Source of the DNA: a virus
Virus record (IMG/VR): IMGVR_UViG_3300030390_000715
Span: 1 to 64,000 of that record
Length of the DNA: 64,000 nucleotides
Reading direction: 5' to 3' (one strand)
This document shows, in pieces, positions 17,163 to 26,527 of this stretch. A program made the position numbers and the translations under genes. Every line of letters begins with the position of its first letter. Within the stretch, counting starts at the first letter, position 1. The notes under the pieces were generated by a model. The model was not told where the DNA came from, did no database searches, and was given only the letters and a program-made list of their open reading frames with translations.

Positions 17163-18868
17163 TTATAGTCTTTCAGAAACTCAGATACAAGAATTTTCTC
17201 AGTACCGGTGATAATTTCACAGAGGTAGAGTTAAATCGATCACGATCTACTTTAGTAGTTGGACAAAATGGTGCAGGCAAGTCCACAATGCTTGATGCGC
17301 TATCATTTGGGCTGTTCGGTAAAGCGCATAGGTCTATCACAAAGAATCAATTGATCAATTCTATTAACAATGGTAAGACTGAGGTTGAAGTAGAGTTCGC
17401 TGTTGGAAGTGCCCACTATAAGATTCATCGTGGTATTAAGCCTAACACGTTCGAGATATGGAAAGATGGTGTACTTGTTAACCAAGACAGCCATAGTAAA
17501 GAATATCAATCTGTACTTGAAAAGAATATTCTCAAACTCAATCATAAGTCGTTTCACCAGATTGTAGTGCTTGGTTCATCATCGTTTGTTCCATTTATGC
17601 AGTTACCAGCACAACACCGAAGAGATGTGATTGAGGATTTGCTTGACATTAACGTATTCTCTAAAATGAATGGTATTCTGAAAGAGCGTATGTCGGTACT
17701 TCGTGAGACTTCACGAACTAATCAGGTGCAGTTAGAACTGGTCCGCGATAAGATAAAGAATCAAGAGCGTTATGTTGTCAAGATTCAGAAGATGGCTAAC
17801 GAACATAAAGCTAGTAAACAGAAAGAGATTGATGACGTATTAAAGCAGATCAGTGGTGCTATAGAGAATGATATCGGCAATCTTAAATCCTCGCTATCTT
17901 CACTCGAACATGAAATGAAAACATTAGATGATAAGATACGCGGTATCGAAAAGTTCGATCACCAGTATGCTGTAAAGCAAAAAGAATTAAATAAAGAAAT
18001 TAAATTTTATGAAAATAACCAAATCTGTCCCACCTGTGACCAAGACATTGACGAAGGACTTAGAACAGAGAAGACGGAATGCGCTCAAGGAAAACACGAT
18101 AAGCTCCAAGAAGGAAGAACGAAAGTCGTCCTGTCACTCGGCGAATTCAACGATAAACTGCAATATTTAAAAAAGTCGCATTCAGACGTTACTGAGGTTG
18201 TTAATGCCCAGAATATACGTGACATACAATTGCAGGAGTTGAATCGCCGAGTGACGAAGCTAAGAGCAGAATTGGCTAAGTTTGACGAGCAAGAAGGTGA
18301 CATCGATCAAGCTATGTCTCAGTTAGCCGAGTATAATGCTACCAAAGATAAGATAATGGAAGATCATATCATCATTTCGGACAACGGTTCATACGGTCTT
18401 GTCATTGCAGAACTTTTAAAAGATACTGGTATTAAGACGAAGATTATTAAGCAGTACTTGCCAGTAATCAATAAGCTTGTTAATCAGTACCTACAGATAC
18501 TAGATTTTTACGTGTCGTTCGATCTTGACGATACTTTTAAGGAGACAATAAAATCTCGCCACCGTGATATGTTTTCGTATGATTCATTCTCCGAAGGTGA
18601 GAAACAAAGAATTGATCTGGCATTATTATTCACTTGGCGCATGATCGCTAAGATGAAAAATAGTGTTGCAACTAACTTACTAATCCTCGATGAAACATTC
18701 GATAGTAGCTTGGATGCTGATGGGGTAGATAACCTCACTAAGATCATTGGTAGCATGGACGAAGATTCAAGCGTTTTTGTTATCAGCCACAAAGGTGCAA
18801 TCTTAGATCAGTATTTTGACAATAAGATCGAGTTTGTTAAAGATAAAAACTTTAGTAAAATAGCTTGA
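17162..18868 (+). CDS. gp46: Recombination nuclease ATPase gp46 (Rad50-like), non-ATG start
   Basis: 568 residues if initiated at ATT 17162. The first in-frame ATG (17288) lies just after the Walker A motif GQNGAGKST (34-42) and would delete the ATP site, so it cannot be the start. ATT 17162 overlaps the gp47 stop and has GGAG (17150-17153) 8 bases upstream; the resulting N-terminus (M)IVFQKLRYKNFLSTG fits the family. Further features: coiled coil, CPTC zinc hook near 289, signature FSEGEKQRIDLALL and Walker B NLLILDETFDSS. Works with gp47. Confidence 0.9.
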   Translation: MIVFQKLRYKNFLSTGDNFTEVELNRSRSTLVVGQNGAGKSTMLDALSFGLFGKAHRSITKNQLINSINNGKTEVEVEFAVGSAHYKIHRGIKPNTFEIWKDGVLVNQDSHSKEYQSVLEKNILKLNHKSFHQIVVLGSSSFVPFMQLPAQHRRDVIEDLLDINVFSKMNGILKERMSVLRETSRTNQVQLELVRDKIKNQERYVVKIQKMANEHKASKQKEIDDVLKQISGAIENDIGNLKSSLSSLEHEMKTLDDKIRGIEKFDHQYAVKQKELNKEIKFYENNQICPTCDQDIDEGLRTEKTECAQGKHDKLQEGRTKVVLSLGEFNDKLQYLKKSHSDVTEVVNAQNIRDIQLQELNRRVTKLRAELAKFDEQEGDIDQAMSQLAEYNATKDKIMEDHIIISDNGSYGLVIAELLKDTGIKTKIIKQYLPVINKLVNQYLQILDFYVSFDLDDTFKETIKSRHRDMFSYDSFSEGEKQRIDLALLFTWRMIAKMKNSVATNLLILDETFDSSLDADGVDNLTKIIGSMDEDSSVFVISHKGAILDQYFDNKIEFVKDKNFSKIA

Positions 18869-18893
18869 CCTTTACTATGAATTATGTTATAAT
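18865..18893 (+). promoter_or_regulatory. Promoter TTGACC-N17-TATAAT before gp45
   Basis: The -35 box overlaps the gp46 stop codon. Perfect -10. It gives the clamp gene independent transcription. Confidence 0.85.
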
Positions 18894-18922
18894 TAACCCA
18901 CAAACACAACTTGGAATATATC

Positions 18923-19600
18923 ATGGAATTAACAGAAAAGACGATGCAGGTTCTAAAGAATTACGCGTCGATTAACCCTAACATTGTTATACAAGAAGGC
19001 AATGTTCTCAAAACAATCTCCGAAGCAAAGAATGTACTAAGTTCTGTAGAGCTAGATGTAACATTTCCTAAGACTGTAGGCATATATGAACTTAATGAGT
19101 TTCTATCGGTTCTGTCTCTGGTTGATCGACCTCGACTAAAATTTGAAGATGATCACGTTCTTGTTAGCGACACCTCGGGTAGATCACGAATCAAGTACTT
19201 TTATTCTGACATTGACATGTTGACAACACCAGCAAAAGATATTGTTATGCCCGAATCACAAGTCAACTTTACTTTAGATGGTGCAACGCTATCAAGTATC
19301 AAACGTGCGGCTTCTGTACTGGGTCACGCTGAAATGTCTGTTCGCGCTGTCAATGGTGCGGTGTCTTTATCTGTTATAGATAACAATGATAAAACATCGA
19401 ATGCATATTCCATTGATGTGGACGGAACATTCGAGCAACCAGATTTCAACTTTATTTTTAACATCTCTAATCTTAAAATGATTGATGGTGATTATCAAGT
19501 CGGTATCTCGGAGAAGCTAATCTCGCATTTTGTGAACATCGAGTCTGGTGTTCAATATTGGTGCGCTCTAGAAAAAACTAGTACATACGGAGATAAGTAA
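18923..19600 (+). CDS. gp45: DNA polymerase sliding clamp gp45
   Basis: 225 residues from ATG 18923 (T4 228). Trimeric clamp for gp43 and co-activator of late transcription through gp55. Conserved patterns: MQVLKNYASINPNI, VGIYELNEFLSVLSLVDRP (19 residues), and FNFIFNISNLKMIDGDY near 175. TTGGAATATATC supplies the ribosome site. It is followed by a one-base overlap with a small gene, then gp44 beyond a terminator. Confidence 0.92.
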   Translation: MELTEKTMQVLKNYASINPNIVIQEGNVLKTISEAKNVLSSVELDVTFPKTVGIYELNEFLSVLSLVDRPRLKFEDDHVLVSDTSGRSRIKYFYSDIDMLTTPAKDIVMPESQVNFTLDGATLSSIKRAASVLGHAEMSVRAVNGAVSLSVIDNNDKTSNAYSIDVDGTFEQPDFNFIFNISNLKMIDGDYQVGISEKLISHFVNIESGVQYWCALEKTSTYGDK

Positions 19601-19809
19601 TGAGTAAGGAAAGTAATGCAGTAGAAAGTAAGGTCGAAGAATTAGTTAAGATTTGTGCGAATTCTTCGCGCTCTACTACAGCAGTAATTGATGCGCTAAC
19701 AGCACGAGGCGCATTTCGAGGCGAAGAATTATCGTCAGTAGGAAAACTACGGGACCAATGTATACATTTAGTCCAGTTGTGTGAAGAGCTTCAGGCTTCT
19801 GAAGCGTAG
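19600..19809 (+). CDS. Small hypothetical after gp45
   Basis: 69 residues overlapping the gp45 stop by one base. Helical, with Ser/Thr-rich centre (NSSRSTTAVIDALTARGAF) and acidic end. It is the last gene before the hairpin at 19831-19900. Unrecognised. Confidence 0.6.
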   Translation: MSKESNAVESKVEELVKICANSSRSTTAVIDALTARGAFRGEELSSVGKLRDQCIHLVQLCEELQASEA

Positions 19810-19830
19810 TAATTTGTTGGGTGTACGACC

Positions 19831-19900
19831 CCTCGGACATTAGATTGCCCCCAAGCGCCTTAAATGGTTGCCCCCAAGCGTCTAATGTTCGAGGTTTTTT
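19831..19900 (+). terminator. Terminator with duplicated TTGCCCCCAAGCG in its loop
   Basis: A 14-bp stem, CCTCGGACATTAGA (19831-19844) with TCTAATGTTCGAGG (19881-19894), one pair being G-U, is followed by TTTTTT. The 36-nt loop holds two exact copies of TTGCCCCCAAGCG (19845-19857 and 19868-19880). It separates gp45 from gp44. The repeated loop is not needed for termination. Confidence 0.85.
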
Positions 19901-19924
19901 ATATAATATATTATGAGGTAATAC

Positions 19925-20872
19925 ATGAGTCAAAAAGATTTCATCTGGGTCGAGAAATATCGCCCTCAAACCATTGAAGATACAATTCTACCACCAGCCC
20001 TAAAGGCTGTATTTAAAAAGATCGTAAAAACAGGCGAACTGCCTAATATGCTATTCACTGGTTCAGCCGGTCTTGGTAAAACTACAGTAGCTAGAGCTAT
20101 ATGCGAAGTTCTAGGTTATGATTATATCATTGTTAACTGTTCCGAAGACGGCAATATCGATACTCTACGTGGCAAGATCAGACGATTTGCGTCCACTGTA
20201 TCACTAGCTGGTGGTGTAAAAGTCGTTATTCTTGACGAGGCTGATTATCTAAACGCACAGTCAACTCAACCTGCTTTGCGTGGTTTTATCGAAGAGTTCT
20301 CGGATAACTGTAGATTCATTCTAACATGTAACTTTAAAAATCGAATTATCGAACCTCTTCACTCACGATGTGGCGAATATCAATTCAACACATCTAAGAA
20401 AGATATGGCTCAACTTTGTGGTCAATTCATGAAGCGTCTGCAATTTATTCTTGACAGCGAAGGTGTTACGTATAATAATGAAGTGATCGGTAAGATGATC
20501 ATGAAACATGCGCCTGACTGGCGACGAGTCGTAAATGAAGCGCAGAAGTTTTCGATGGGTGGTCAGCTTGAGACCGTTGCGGTAGATGCTAACAATGGCG
20601 ATGCCTTTGAAAGTCTGTTCGAGCATTTGAAAGCGAAAGACTTTAAGAAGATGCGAACGTGGGTCGTTAACAACGTGGATGTCGATGCGTCGGTAATCTT
20701 TCGTGCGGTGTATGATATGATGTACGATAAGGTGAGTGATGATGGTCAGTCCATACCTCAACTTGTTCTTATTCTCGCTGATTATCAATACAAGAATGCG
20801 TTCGTAGCAGATCACGAACTTAATATAGTGGCTTGCATGACCGAGATCATGGCAAACGTGAGTATAAAATAA
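19925..20872 (+). CDS. gp44: Clamp loader large subunit gp44
   Basis: 315 residues (T4 319). AAA+ ATPase that with gp62 loads the gp45 clamp. GSAGLGKTTVAR (Walker A, near 46), VVILDEADYL (Walker B) and the arginine-finger LHSRCGEYQF (SRC motif, near 145) are present. GAGG precedes the ATG. The stop overlaps the next ATG. Confidence 0.95.
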   Translation: MSQKDFIWVEKYRPQTIEDTILPPALKAVFKKIVKTGELPNMLFTGSAGLGKTTVARAICEVLGYDYIIVNCSEDGNIDTLRGKIRRFASTVSLAGGVKVVILDEADYLNAQSTQPALRGFIEEFSDNCRFILTCNFKNRIIEPLHSRCGEYQFNTSKKDMAQLCGQFMKRLQFILDSEGVTYNNEVIGKMIMKHAPDWRRVVNEAQKFSMGGQLETVAVDANNGDAFESLFEHLKAKDFKKMRTWVVNNVDVDASVIFRAVYDMMYDKVSDDGQSIPQLVLILADYQYKNAFVADHELNIVACMTEIMANVSIK

Positions 20873-21477
20873 TGATTAACATATATGATTATGAAACATT
20901 GAGTACTGATTTACGGACTGCTCCTGTGGTAAACATAGCGGCTATGTCTATTGATGAAGACCATTTCCTATCAGATACGCCATATGCGTACATGGATATA
21001 GTAGACCAAGCTAAAGAGATGAAGTTTGACGTTAAAGATCAGGTCGAAAACTACGGTCGTGTTATCAATAAAGATACACTCGATTGGTGGAAGAACCAAG
21101 GTCCTGATGCATTAAAGCAGTTAGCACCTAGTCCGGACGATCATTCAATCGAAGACTTGCCAGGATTTTTGCGTGGTGTATTGTCTTCGGGCGATCTAGT
21201 CTATACGCGAGGCAATTCATTTGATCCTGTTCTGACAACATCTATATTCGATATGTTAGGGCAACATGAGCCATACAAGTTCTGGGATGTTCGTGACACT
21301 AGATCCTTTCTTGAGGGTATCGCAGTAGGTCACGGATTGAGTGTCAGGAATTCGTTTATTCCAAAGGGTGTTCCTGAGGGTGCTTTTATTGCTCACAATC
21401 CTTCGCATGATATCGCGATGGACGTATATAGAATGCAGTCATTACTACGCGGAGTTTATTTCAATGAACCCATTTGA
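20872..21477 (+). CDS. dexA: DEDD 3'-5' exonuclease, DexA-like
   Basis: 201 residues from ATG 20872, overlapping the gp44 stop. DEDDh-type exonuclease features: YDYETLST (DxE, near 5), RGNSFDPVL (near 117) and HNPSHDIAMD (near 180). This matches T4 DexA-family exonucleases (227 residues). It is inserted between gp44 and gp62, which are adjacent in T4, and its end overlaps gp62 by 14 bases, so transcription and translation of the clamp-loader genes remain linked. Confidence 0.8.
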   Translation: MINIYDYETLSTDLRTAPVVNIAAMSIDEDHFLSDTPYAYMDIVDQAKEMKFDVKDQVENYGRVINKDTLDWWKNQGPDALKQLAPSPDDHSIEDLPGFLRGVLSSGDLVYTRGNSFDPVLTTSIFDMLGQHEPYKFWDVRDTRSFLEGIAVGHGLSVRNSFIPKGVPEGAFIAHNPSHDIAMDVYRMQSLLRGVYFNEPI

Positions 21478-21841
21478 TTATCTGAAAGCGATAAACATGG
21501 ATAAGAAAGATGTCATGGTTGATGATGTGACAGAAAAGGGTTATGCTCCTTATGTGGTGAATAAATCACTATCTTACTTCGCTGATACGGTTGCTATGGC
21601 GAATGCGATGAACATGCACCACCAATTAGATAAAAAACTACAATTTCACTTTTTGCTAAATATAGTCAGAAGAAGGAAGCGATTCTCTAAATGGGCAAAG
21701 CCGACTATTTCTAATGACATTGACGCAGTGAAAGAGTATTATGGATATAGTAGTGCTAAAGCGAATTCCGCCTTGCGACTCCTAACTGATGATCAAATAA
21801 TTGAAATCAAAAAAAGGATCAGTAAAGGTGGAAGGAATTAG
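21464..21841 (+). CDS. gp62: Clamp loader small subunit gp62
   Basis: 125 residues from ATG 21464 with GGAG at 21451; shorter than T4 gp62 (187). MNPFDYLKAIN at the start and the RRRKRFSKWAKP stretch, followed by YYGYSSAKANSALRLL, match the gp62 family in marine T4-like phages. Position gp44-gp62-regA-gp43 follows T4 order apart from the exonuclease. Confidence 0.85.
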   Translation: MNPFDYLKAINMDKKDVMVDDVTEKGYAPYVVNKSLSYFADTVAMANAMNMHHQLDKKLQFHFLLNIVRRRKRFSKWAKPTISNDIDAVKEYYGYSSAKANSALRLLTDDQIIEIKKRISKGGRN

Positions 21842-21860
21842 ATTATGGACTTCGTCCGAT

Positions 21861-22232
21861 ATGTTAGAAGTTATTCTCAAGGAGCCAGATGACTTTCTGA
21901 AAGTGAGAGAGACATTAACACGAATGGGAGTGGCTTCCCGTAAGGAACAGAAGTTGTTCCAGTCTTGTCATATACTTCATAAGCAAGGCAGATATTTCAT
22001 TGTGCATTTCAAAGAGTTGTTCTTATTAGACGGCAAAAAGTCTAATCTCGAAGATGGTGACTTACAACGTAGAAATAGCATTACACAACTATTATCCGAT
22101 TGGGGTTTAGTTAAGATTGTTGATACAAAGATGGTGGCTGACCAAGCATCTCTTAGAACGATCAAGATTATATCTCATAAAGAGAAAGATCAATGGGAGT
22201 TATGCCCCAAATATAATATAGGTAATAAATGA
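21861..22232 (+). CDS. regA: Translational repressor RegA
   Basis: 123 residues from ATG 21861 (T4 122). RegA binds ribosome sites of early mRNAs and represses translation. MLEVILKEPDDFLKVRETL, QSCHILHKQGRYFIVHFKEL (20) and the end CPKYNIGNK correspond closely to T4 RegA. A GTG at 21828 would add 11 residues; family length favours the ATG. The stop overlaps the next gene (ATGA). Confidence 0.95.
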   Translation: MLEVILKEPDDFLKVRETLTRMGVASRKEQKLFQSCHILHKQGRYFIVHFKELFLLDGKKSNLEDGDLQRRNSITQLLSDWGLVKIVDTKMVADQASLRTIKIISHKEKDQWELCPKYNIGNK

Positions 22233-22408
22233 AAGTAGAAGAGCATATCAGTGCGATGGAAGAGTTATTCGGTACTCTTCCAGAGCCTGAACATCATCCC
22301 AAAAGATTTGCGTATTTAGTTAAATTATATAAGTTTTATTTGCAAAATTCACATAAAACTGTTATAAATAACGAGGCAGATCAAAAGCAAGACCAGTCTA
22401 AAAAGTAA
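22229..22408 (+). CDS. Small hypothetical between regA and gp43
   Basis: 59 residues beginning in the ATGA overlap with regA. Mixed charge, MKVEEHISAMEELFGTLPEP start, aromatic centre (FAYLVKLYKFYLQ), Lys/Gln-rich tail. A late promoter lies inside its 3' part. Unrecognised, but coupling to regA supports expression. Confidence 0.65.
   Translation: MKVEEHISAMEELFGTLPEPEHHPKRFAYLVKLYKFYLQNSHKTVINNEADQKQDQSKK
22363..22370 (+). promoter_or_regulatory. Late promoter TATAAATA inside the replication cluster
   Basis: Exact TATAAATA within the 3' end of the 59-codon gene. It points at the 22409-22721 interval, which has two tiny reading frames and hairpins, and at the 22722 gene. A late promoter between regA and gp43 is unexpected. 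Confidence 0.6.
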
Positions 22409-22435
22409 CAAAACGAACAGCACCACGGTGACTGC

Positions 22436-22451
22436 TACCCTTTCGAGGGTA
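22436..22451 (+). other. RNA hairpin with UUCG loop
   Basis: TACCCT-TTCG-AGGGTA, a 6-bp stem with a stable tetraloop, 4 bases upstream of ATG 22456 and without a T-run. It may stabilise a 5' end or control the tiny downstream frames; it is not a terminator. Confidence 0.55.
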
Positions 22452-22455
22452 CTAC

Positions 22456-22599
22456 ATGTCGGGCGGCTTTAAATCGTCACGACTAAATTTAATCTTAACT
22501 AATAAGGAACCTCAAAAGTTATGGCAATTTTACTCAGAGCGACACGACGAGTATCACGCCCAGAGATTATCACAACCGCACAGACAACGCTCACGTTAA
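22456..22599 (+). CDS. Possible 47-residue basic peptide
   Basis: MSGGFKSSRLNLI... continuing to ..QPHRQRSR, Arg/His/Gln-rich. It lacks a clear ribosome site (the hairpin occupies the place) and overlaps the better-supported frame at 22521. Listed because it fills an otherwise geneless late-transcribed interval. Confidence 0.25.
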   Translation: MSGGFKSSRLNLILTNKEPQKLWQFYSERHDEYHAQRLSQPHRQRSR

Positions 22600-22649
22600 T
22601 GATACCCGCGTTTACTGTCTGGTTAGCGATATCAGCAAGCACATTATAA
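22521..22649 (+). CDS. Possible 42-residue single-span membrane peptide
   Basis: Starts with a basic segment (MAILLRATRRVSRPE) and ends in a hydrophobic stretch (LTLMIPAFTVWLAISASTL), consistent with one membrane span. AAGGA (22504-22508) lies 12 bases upstream. The TATAAATA at 22363 would express it late. Function unknown. Confidence 0.45.
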   Translation: MAILLRATRRVSRPEIITTAQTTLTLMIPAFTVWLAISASTL

Positions 22650-22721
22650 GAAGTGTATAAACAGTTTCATGGGGTCTACTGTTAAAACAAGCCCCACCCA
22701 AATTCTATAAGTGAGTGATTG

Positions 22722-23444
22722 ATGATTGAAGCATATATGGGAGTTGATTTTAATAATCCTCTTGCAGTTAAATATAATGAATTGTCCATAAAGTCATTCG
22801 CACCAGTTTCGCATTATTTCAATATTAACGTCATACAGTGTATCACTCCTGGTACACTTTTAGATTCGATCACGTTATCAAAACATAAAGATCGATCTCC
22901 TCAAGAGCAGGCACATATACATTCCACCTACAGATTGATGAAAAGAATCGCTAACGGTGAGCGGCTATGGATTATGGAGCATGATGCATATCTTTATCCG
23001 GAACATGTTGACTTGTTCGAGCGTATTATGTTAAAATACAAAGAAATGCCAACATGCAACATAGGTATCGCTCTGGAGTGCTATACGGTTGCTCCAATCG
23101 TCGCCTCCCTGTTCTGTTCCTATATTGAACATGATGACAGTCATAATTGCAGAGGACCAATGTCTGTTCTTCATACTATCACCGACAAACACTGCGCGAA
23201 TGTGGACAATCGCATACGTAATGTTTACTGGCCCAAGAACGGTATGGAGAATTTGACGGGTGTTTCAACTAATGTTTCGAACGCGCATAATAGACCCGAA
23301 GTTATTTTACCTAGTCCGGTCACTCAACTGATAGACGAAAGCTTGGGTTGTACAGTTACAGATAGAACTAGATTTCAAGGTAAAGATAGGTTCTATAACG
23401 AAACGACACATCCAAACTTTCATTTCGTGACACTTGACAAATAG
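22722..23444 (+). CDS. Glycosyltransferase-like hypothetical
   Basis: 240 residues from ATG 22722. The segment LWIMEHDAYLYPEHVDLF resembles the metal-binding acidic motif region of small glycosyltransferases (a D/E-x-D variant, EHDAY), preceded by an alpha/beta half. The match is by eye only. The 22650-22721 gap contains an imperfect TGGGG/CCCCA hairpin. It sits directly before the gp43 promoter. Confidence 0.4.
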   Translation: MIEAYMGVDFNNPLAVKYNELSIKSFAPVSHYFNINVIQCITPGTLLDSITLSKHKDRSPQEQAHIHSTYRLMKRIANGERLWIMEHDAYLYPEHVDLFERIMLKYKEMPTCNIGIALECYTVAPIVASLFCSYIEHDDSHNCRGPMSVLHTITDKHCANVDNRIRNVYWPKNGMENLTGVSTNVSNAHNRPEVILPSPVTQLIDESLGCTVTDRTRFQGKDRFYNETTHPNFHFVTLDK

Positions 23445-23462
23445 CACAAAACCTAGTATAAT
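23434..23462 (+). promoter_or_regulatory. Promoter TTGACA-N17-TATAAT before gp43
   Basis: Both hexamers are consensus; the -35 overlaps the end of the upstream gene. The leader of about 20 nt carries TGGAG before ATG 23486. Confidence 0.9.
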
Positions 23463-23485
23463 GCGCTATACACTATGGAGAAACT

Positions 23486-25927
23486 ATGAAATTTTATACT
23501 AACGTGACCCGATATGGTAACAAACTTCTTTATCGCGGTTATGACAATGGCACACAAATACAGCACCGCATACCTTATCAACCCACATTATTTGTCACTT
23601 CGACTAAAGCTACAGGTGAATTCAAGACCCTATATGATATTCCAGTTGAGCCTATGGAATTTGATGATATGAAGGAAGCATCCGATTTCTCAAAGCAATA
23701 CGAAGGCGTCAAAAACTTTGATGTTCACGGGCAGACTAATTTCGTTACGCAGTTTATCAGTAAGACGTTTAAGCAAGAAGACCTAGAATGGAATCTCGAG
23801 GATATCAATATCTGTTACTTTGATATCGAAGTTCTATCCACAAACGGATTCCCTAAGCCGCGTGATGCAGAAGCTCCTGTCACGGCTATTTGCTGTAAGA
23901 GTAGCAAGCAAGGCTCATTTATTGTATGGGGTCTAAAGCCATACGACCCTTCTATGAATCCTGATAATCATCCTATCGAATACTATCTAATGCAAGACGA
24001 GAAGGCTTTGCTTCGTGCCTACTTAGACTGGTGGAGTGCTAATTGCCCTGATGTTGTTACCGGATGGAATTCTAAGATGTTTGATATTCCTTATCTAGTC
24101 AACCGCATTGCCAAGATCATAAACGCTGATGCTATCAAAGCATTATCACCATGGGGCTTGGTGCGTGAACGAGAGGTCCGTACTGCATATAGTACAGAGC
24201 AGACATATGATATCGAAGGTGTTTCCCATCTTGATTATCTTGACCTATTCAAAAAGTTCGGTAAGCAGATATACGGTGAGCAAGAATCTTATAGACTCGG
24301 TCATGTAGCCCAGACTATTCTTGGTGTAGACAAGTTAGCGTTTGAAGAAGATAATTTGTCGGAGTTATATGCGAATGATCACCAAACGTACATCGACTAT
24401 AATATTAGAGATGTAGACTTGATCATGAGGTTCGAAGAGAAGACGGCTCTTATTGCACTAGCATTGACTATGGCATATCAAGCAAAAGTTAATTATACTG
24501 ATACTTTCGGTACAACTTCTATATGGGATTCGATCATCTATAATGAGTTGATACGAAAGAATGTTATCATACCTCCTAGACCACCCTTAGATCATGATGT
24601 CGATAAGATCGTAGGTGGTTATGTTAAAGATCCACAAGTCGGATCGCACAATTGGGTAACGTCCTTTGATTTAAACTCTCTGTATCCTAACATTCTTGTC
24701 CAATACAATATGTCACCCGAGACTATGTGCTACGATGAAGATATTCCTACAGCCCGAGCGGCTAACGGTGCTTCATTTAGAAAAGATAAAGAGGGTGTTA
24801 TTCCTACTGTTATTCGTAAGTACTATTCGAATCGTGCTGTCATTAAAAAGAATATGATTAAAGCGCAACAAGAATACGAGACTGCACCGACTAAGGTATT
24901 AGAGAATCAAATTGCTACCATGAATAATCAGCAGATGGCTATTAAGATTCTTATGAACAGTTTGTATGGCGCACTGGCTAACAAATACTTCAGATACTTT
25001 GATCAGCGAATTGCCGAGGGTGTCACTATGTCAGGGCAACGCGCAATCAAACATGCCGAAGTCGCTGTTAATGACGAGATGAATAAGCTCCTCAAGTCTG
25101 ATAAAGATTATGTCATCGCAATGGATACAGATTCCCTCTACATTAATATGGAAGCTCTTGTCGATAAGTTCAAGCCTGATAATCCAGTTAAGTTTCTTGA
25201 TAAGATATGTTCTGAACATTTTGAGAAAGTGTTGAAGTCTTCGTATGCAACATTAGCAGAAGATACAGGCGCATACATGAATCGTATGGAAATGGGTCGA
25301 GAGGTCATTGCGGATCGTGGAATATGGTTAGCAAAGAAGCGGTATATTTTAAATGTGCATAATAATGAAGGTGTACAGTACGCAGAACCTAAATTAAAGA
25401 TGATGGGCATCGAAGCTATTAAATCATCGACACCTCAGATAGTTCGTCAAAAGTTTAAAGAAGTCTTCAAGGTTATCATTGAAGGTAGTGAAGATGATGC
25501 ACAGGCGTTTATTCGTAAGTTCAAGCGTGAATTCAGTTCGCTTAATCCAGAAGATGTCGCGTTTCCTAGAGGCATTTCTGACTTGACTAAGTATAAAGAT
25601 CGTGTGAGTATATACGGTAAGAAGTGTCCGATTCATGTTCGAGGCGCGCTTCTATATAATCATTATATCGAGAAAGCTGGATTACAAGACAAGTATGAGC
25701 TAGTCAAAGATGGTGAGAAAGTCAAGTTTCTTTATCTAAAGCTTCCGAATCGAATTAAGGAGAATGTTGTTGCGTTTCCTGTTCGATTACCAAAAGAGAT
25801 AGGTGTTCATCCACAGATTGATTTTGATACTCAATACAAAAAAGCTTTTCTTGACCCGCTTGAGCCCATTCTGAGTGCAGTTGGATGGAGTTCTGAACCC
25901 AGATCGTCATTAGAGGATTTCTTTTAG
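23486..25927 (+). CDS. gp43: DNA polymerase gp43 (family B)
   Basis: 813 residues (T4 898). Proofreading exonuclease motif YFDIEV near 111; polymerase motif [10 protein letters not shown] near 395, motif [19 protein letters not shown] (18) near 485, and motif C AMDTDSLY near 546. The C-terminal SSLEDFF is a typical clamp-binding peptide for gp45. It is intact and has its own strong promoter. Confidence 0.97.
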   Translation: MKFYTNVTRYGNKLLYRGYDNGTQIQHRIPYQPTLFVTSTKATGEFKTLYDIPVEPMEFDDMKEASDFSKQYEGVKNFDVHGQTNFVTQFISKTFKQEDLEWNLEDINICYFDIEVLSTNGFPKPRDAEAPVTAICCKSSKQGSFIVWGLKPYDPSMNPDNHPIEYYLMQDEKALLRAYLDWWSANCPDVVTGWNSKMFDIPYLVNRIAKIINADAIKALSPWGLVREREVRTAYSTEQTYDIEGVSHLDYLDLFKKFGKQIYGEQESYRLGHVAQTILGVDKLAFEEDNLSELYANDHQTYIDYNIRDVDLIMRFEEKTALIALALTMAYQAKVNYTDTFGTTSIWDSIIYNELIRKNVIIPPRPPLDHDVDKIVGGYVKDPQVGSHNWVTSFDLNSLYPNILVQYNMSPETMCYDEDIPTARAANGASFRKDKEGVIPTVIRKYYSNRAVIKKNMIKAQQEYETAPTKVLENQIATMNNQQMAIKILMNSLYGALANKYFRYFDQRIAEGVTMSGQRAIKHAEVAVNDEMNKLLKSDKDYVIAMDTDSLYINMEALVDKFKPDNPVKFLDKICSEHFEKVLKSSYATLAEDTGAYMNRMEMGREVIADRGIWLAKKRYILNVHNNEGVQYAEPKLKMMGIEAIKSSTPQIVRQKFKEVFKVIIEGSEDDAQAFIRKFKREFSSLNPEDVAFPRGISDLTKYKDRVSIYGKKCPIHVRGALLYNHYIEKAGLQDKYELVKDGEKVKFLYLKLPNRIKENVVAFPVRLPKEIGVHPQIDFDTQYKKAFLDPLEPILSAVGWSSEPRSSLEDFF

Positions 25928-25928
25928 A

Positions 25929-26519
25929 ATGAACTTAAATCATTTATCATTCCCCGACTTTGGTTGGGGTTACATGCCACCAACTCAACAAGTGTTCGAC
26001 GCGTTCGAGTTTGTTCAAAGTGTCTATGCACCAAAGTCGGTGTTAGAGATCGGATTTCATATAGGGCATTCTACCACATATCAACTAGAGATATACAAAG
26101 ACGCGAAAATAGTGGGAGTGTCTCCTGATAATGAAGTTATAGGTCGACCGGGTGATAGCATTGATCCTCAAGTTAGACGAGATATGGTCGGGATTCTCAA
26201 TGAAAAGTATATCAATCGATTCACGTGGATCAAAGGTAAGACAAAAGAAAGTCATGTAGCAGAGGCACTTGATCAATACCATTTCGACTTTGCGCTAGTT
26301 GACGGCAATCATTCAGAGGATGCGGCTACTGTAGATATGATAATGATGTACGACTTGAACATACCAAATCTATTGATCGATAACTGGGACCAACGACCCG
26401 TCAAAGAGGCTGTCGACAAGCATGGTATGTATGAGCTAGTAAAAGAATTCGACTATCGCCAGACATTCAAAGGTAAGACCGTGACGAATCAGATGGCAGT
26501 CCTACGGATGAAGAGATAA
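25929..26519 (+). CDS. Class I methyltransferase (Methyltransf_24-like)
   Basis: 196 residues, starting one base after the gp43 stop. VLEIGFHIGHSTTYQL near 38 is motif I, and FALVDGNHSEDAATVDM near 118 is the DGNH/DGDH motif of methyltransferases active on small molecules or sugars (CmcI-like, cephalosporin/O-methyl type). Substrate unknown. With glycosyltransferase-like and nucleotide-sugar genes nearby it could modify a glycan. Confidence 0.65.
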   Translation: MNLNHLSFPDFGWGYMPPTQQVFDAFEFVQSVYAPKSVLEIGFHIGHSTTYQLEIYKDAKIVGVSPDNEVIGRPGDSIDPQVRRDMVGILNEKYINRFTWIKGKTKESHVAEALDQYHFDFALVDGNHSEDAATVDMIMMYDLNIPNLLIDNWDQRPVKEAVDKHGMYELVKEFDYRQTFKGKTVTNQMAVLRMKR

Positions 26520-26527
26520 AAAAACTA

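Noticed and set aside
19900-19925. T4-type middle promoter before gp44
   Set aside because: TATAAT is present in the AT-rich stretch, but no MotA box or -35 box stands at the right distance.
22436-22451. Terminator after regA
   Set aside because: The hairpin is stable but no T-run follows and small frames continue directly after it.
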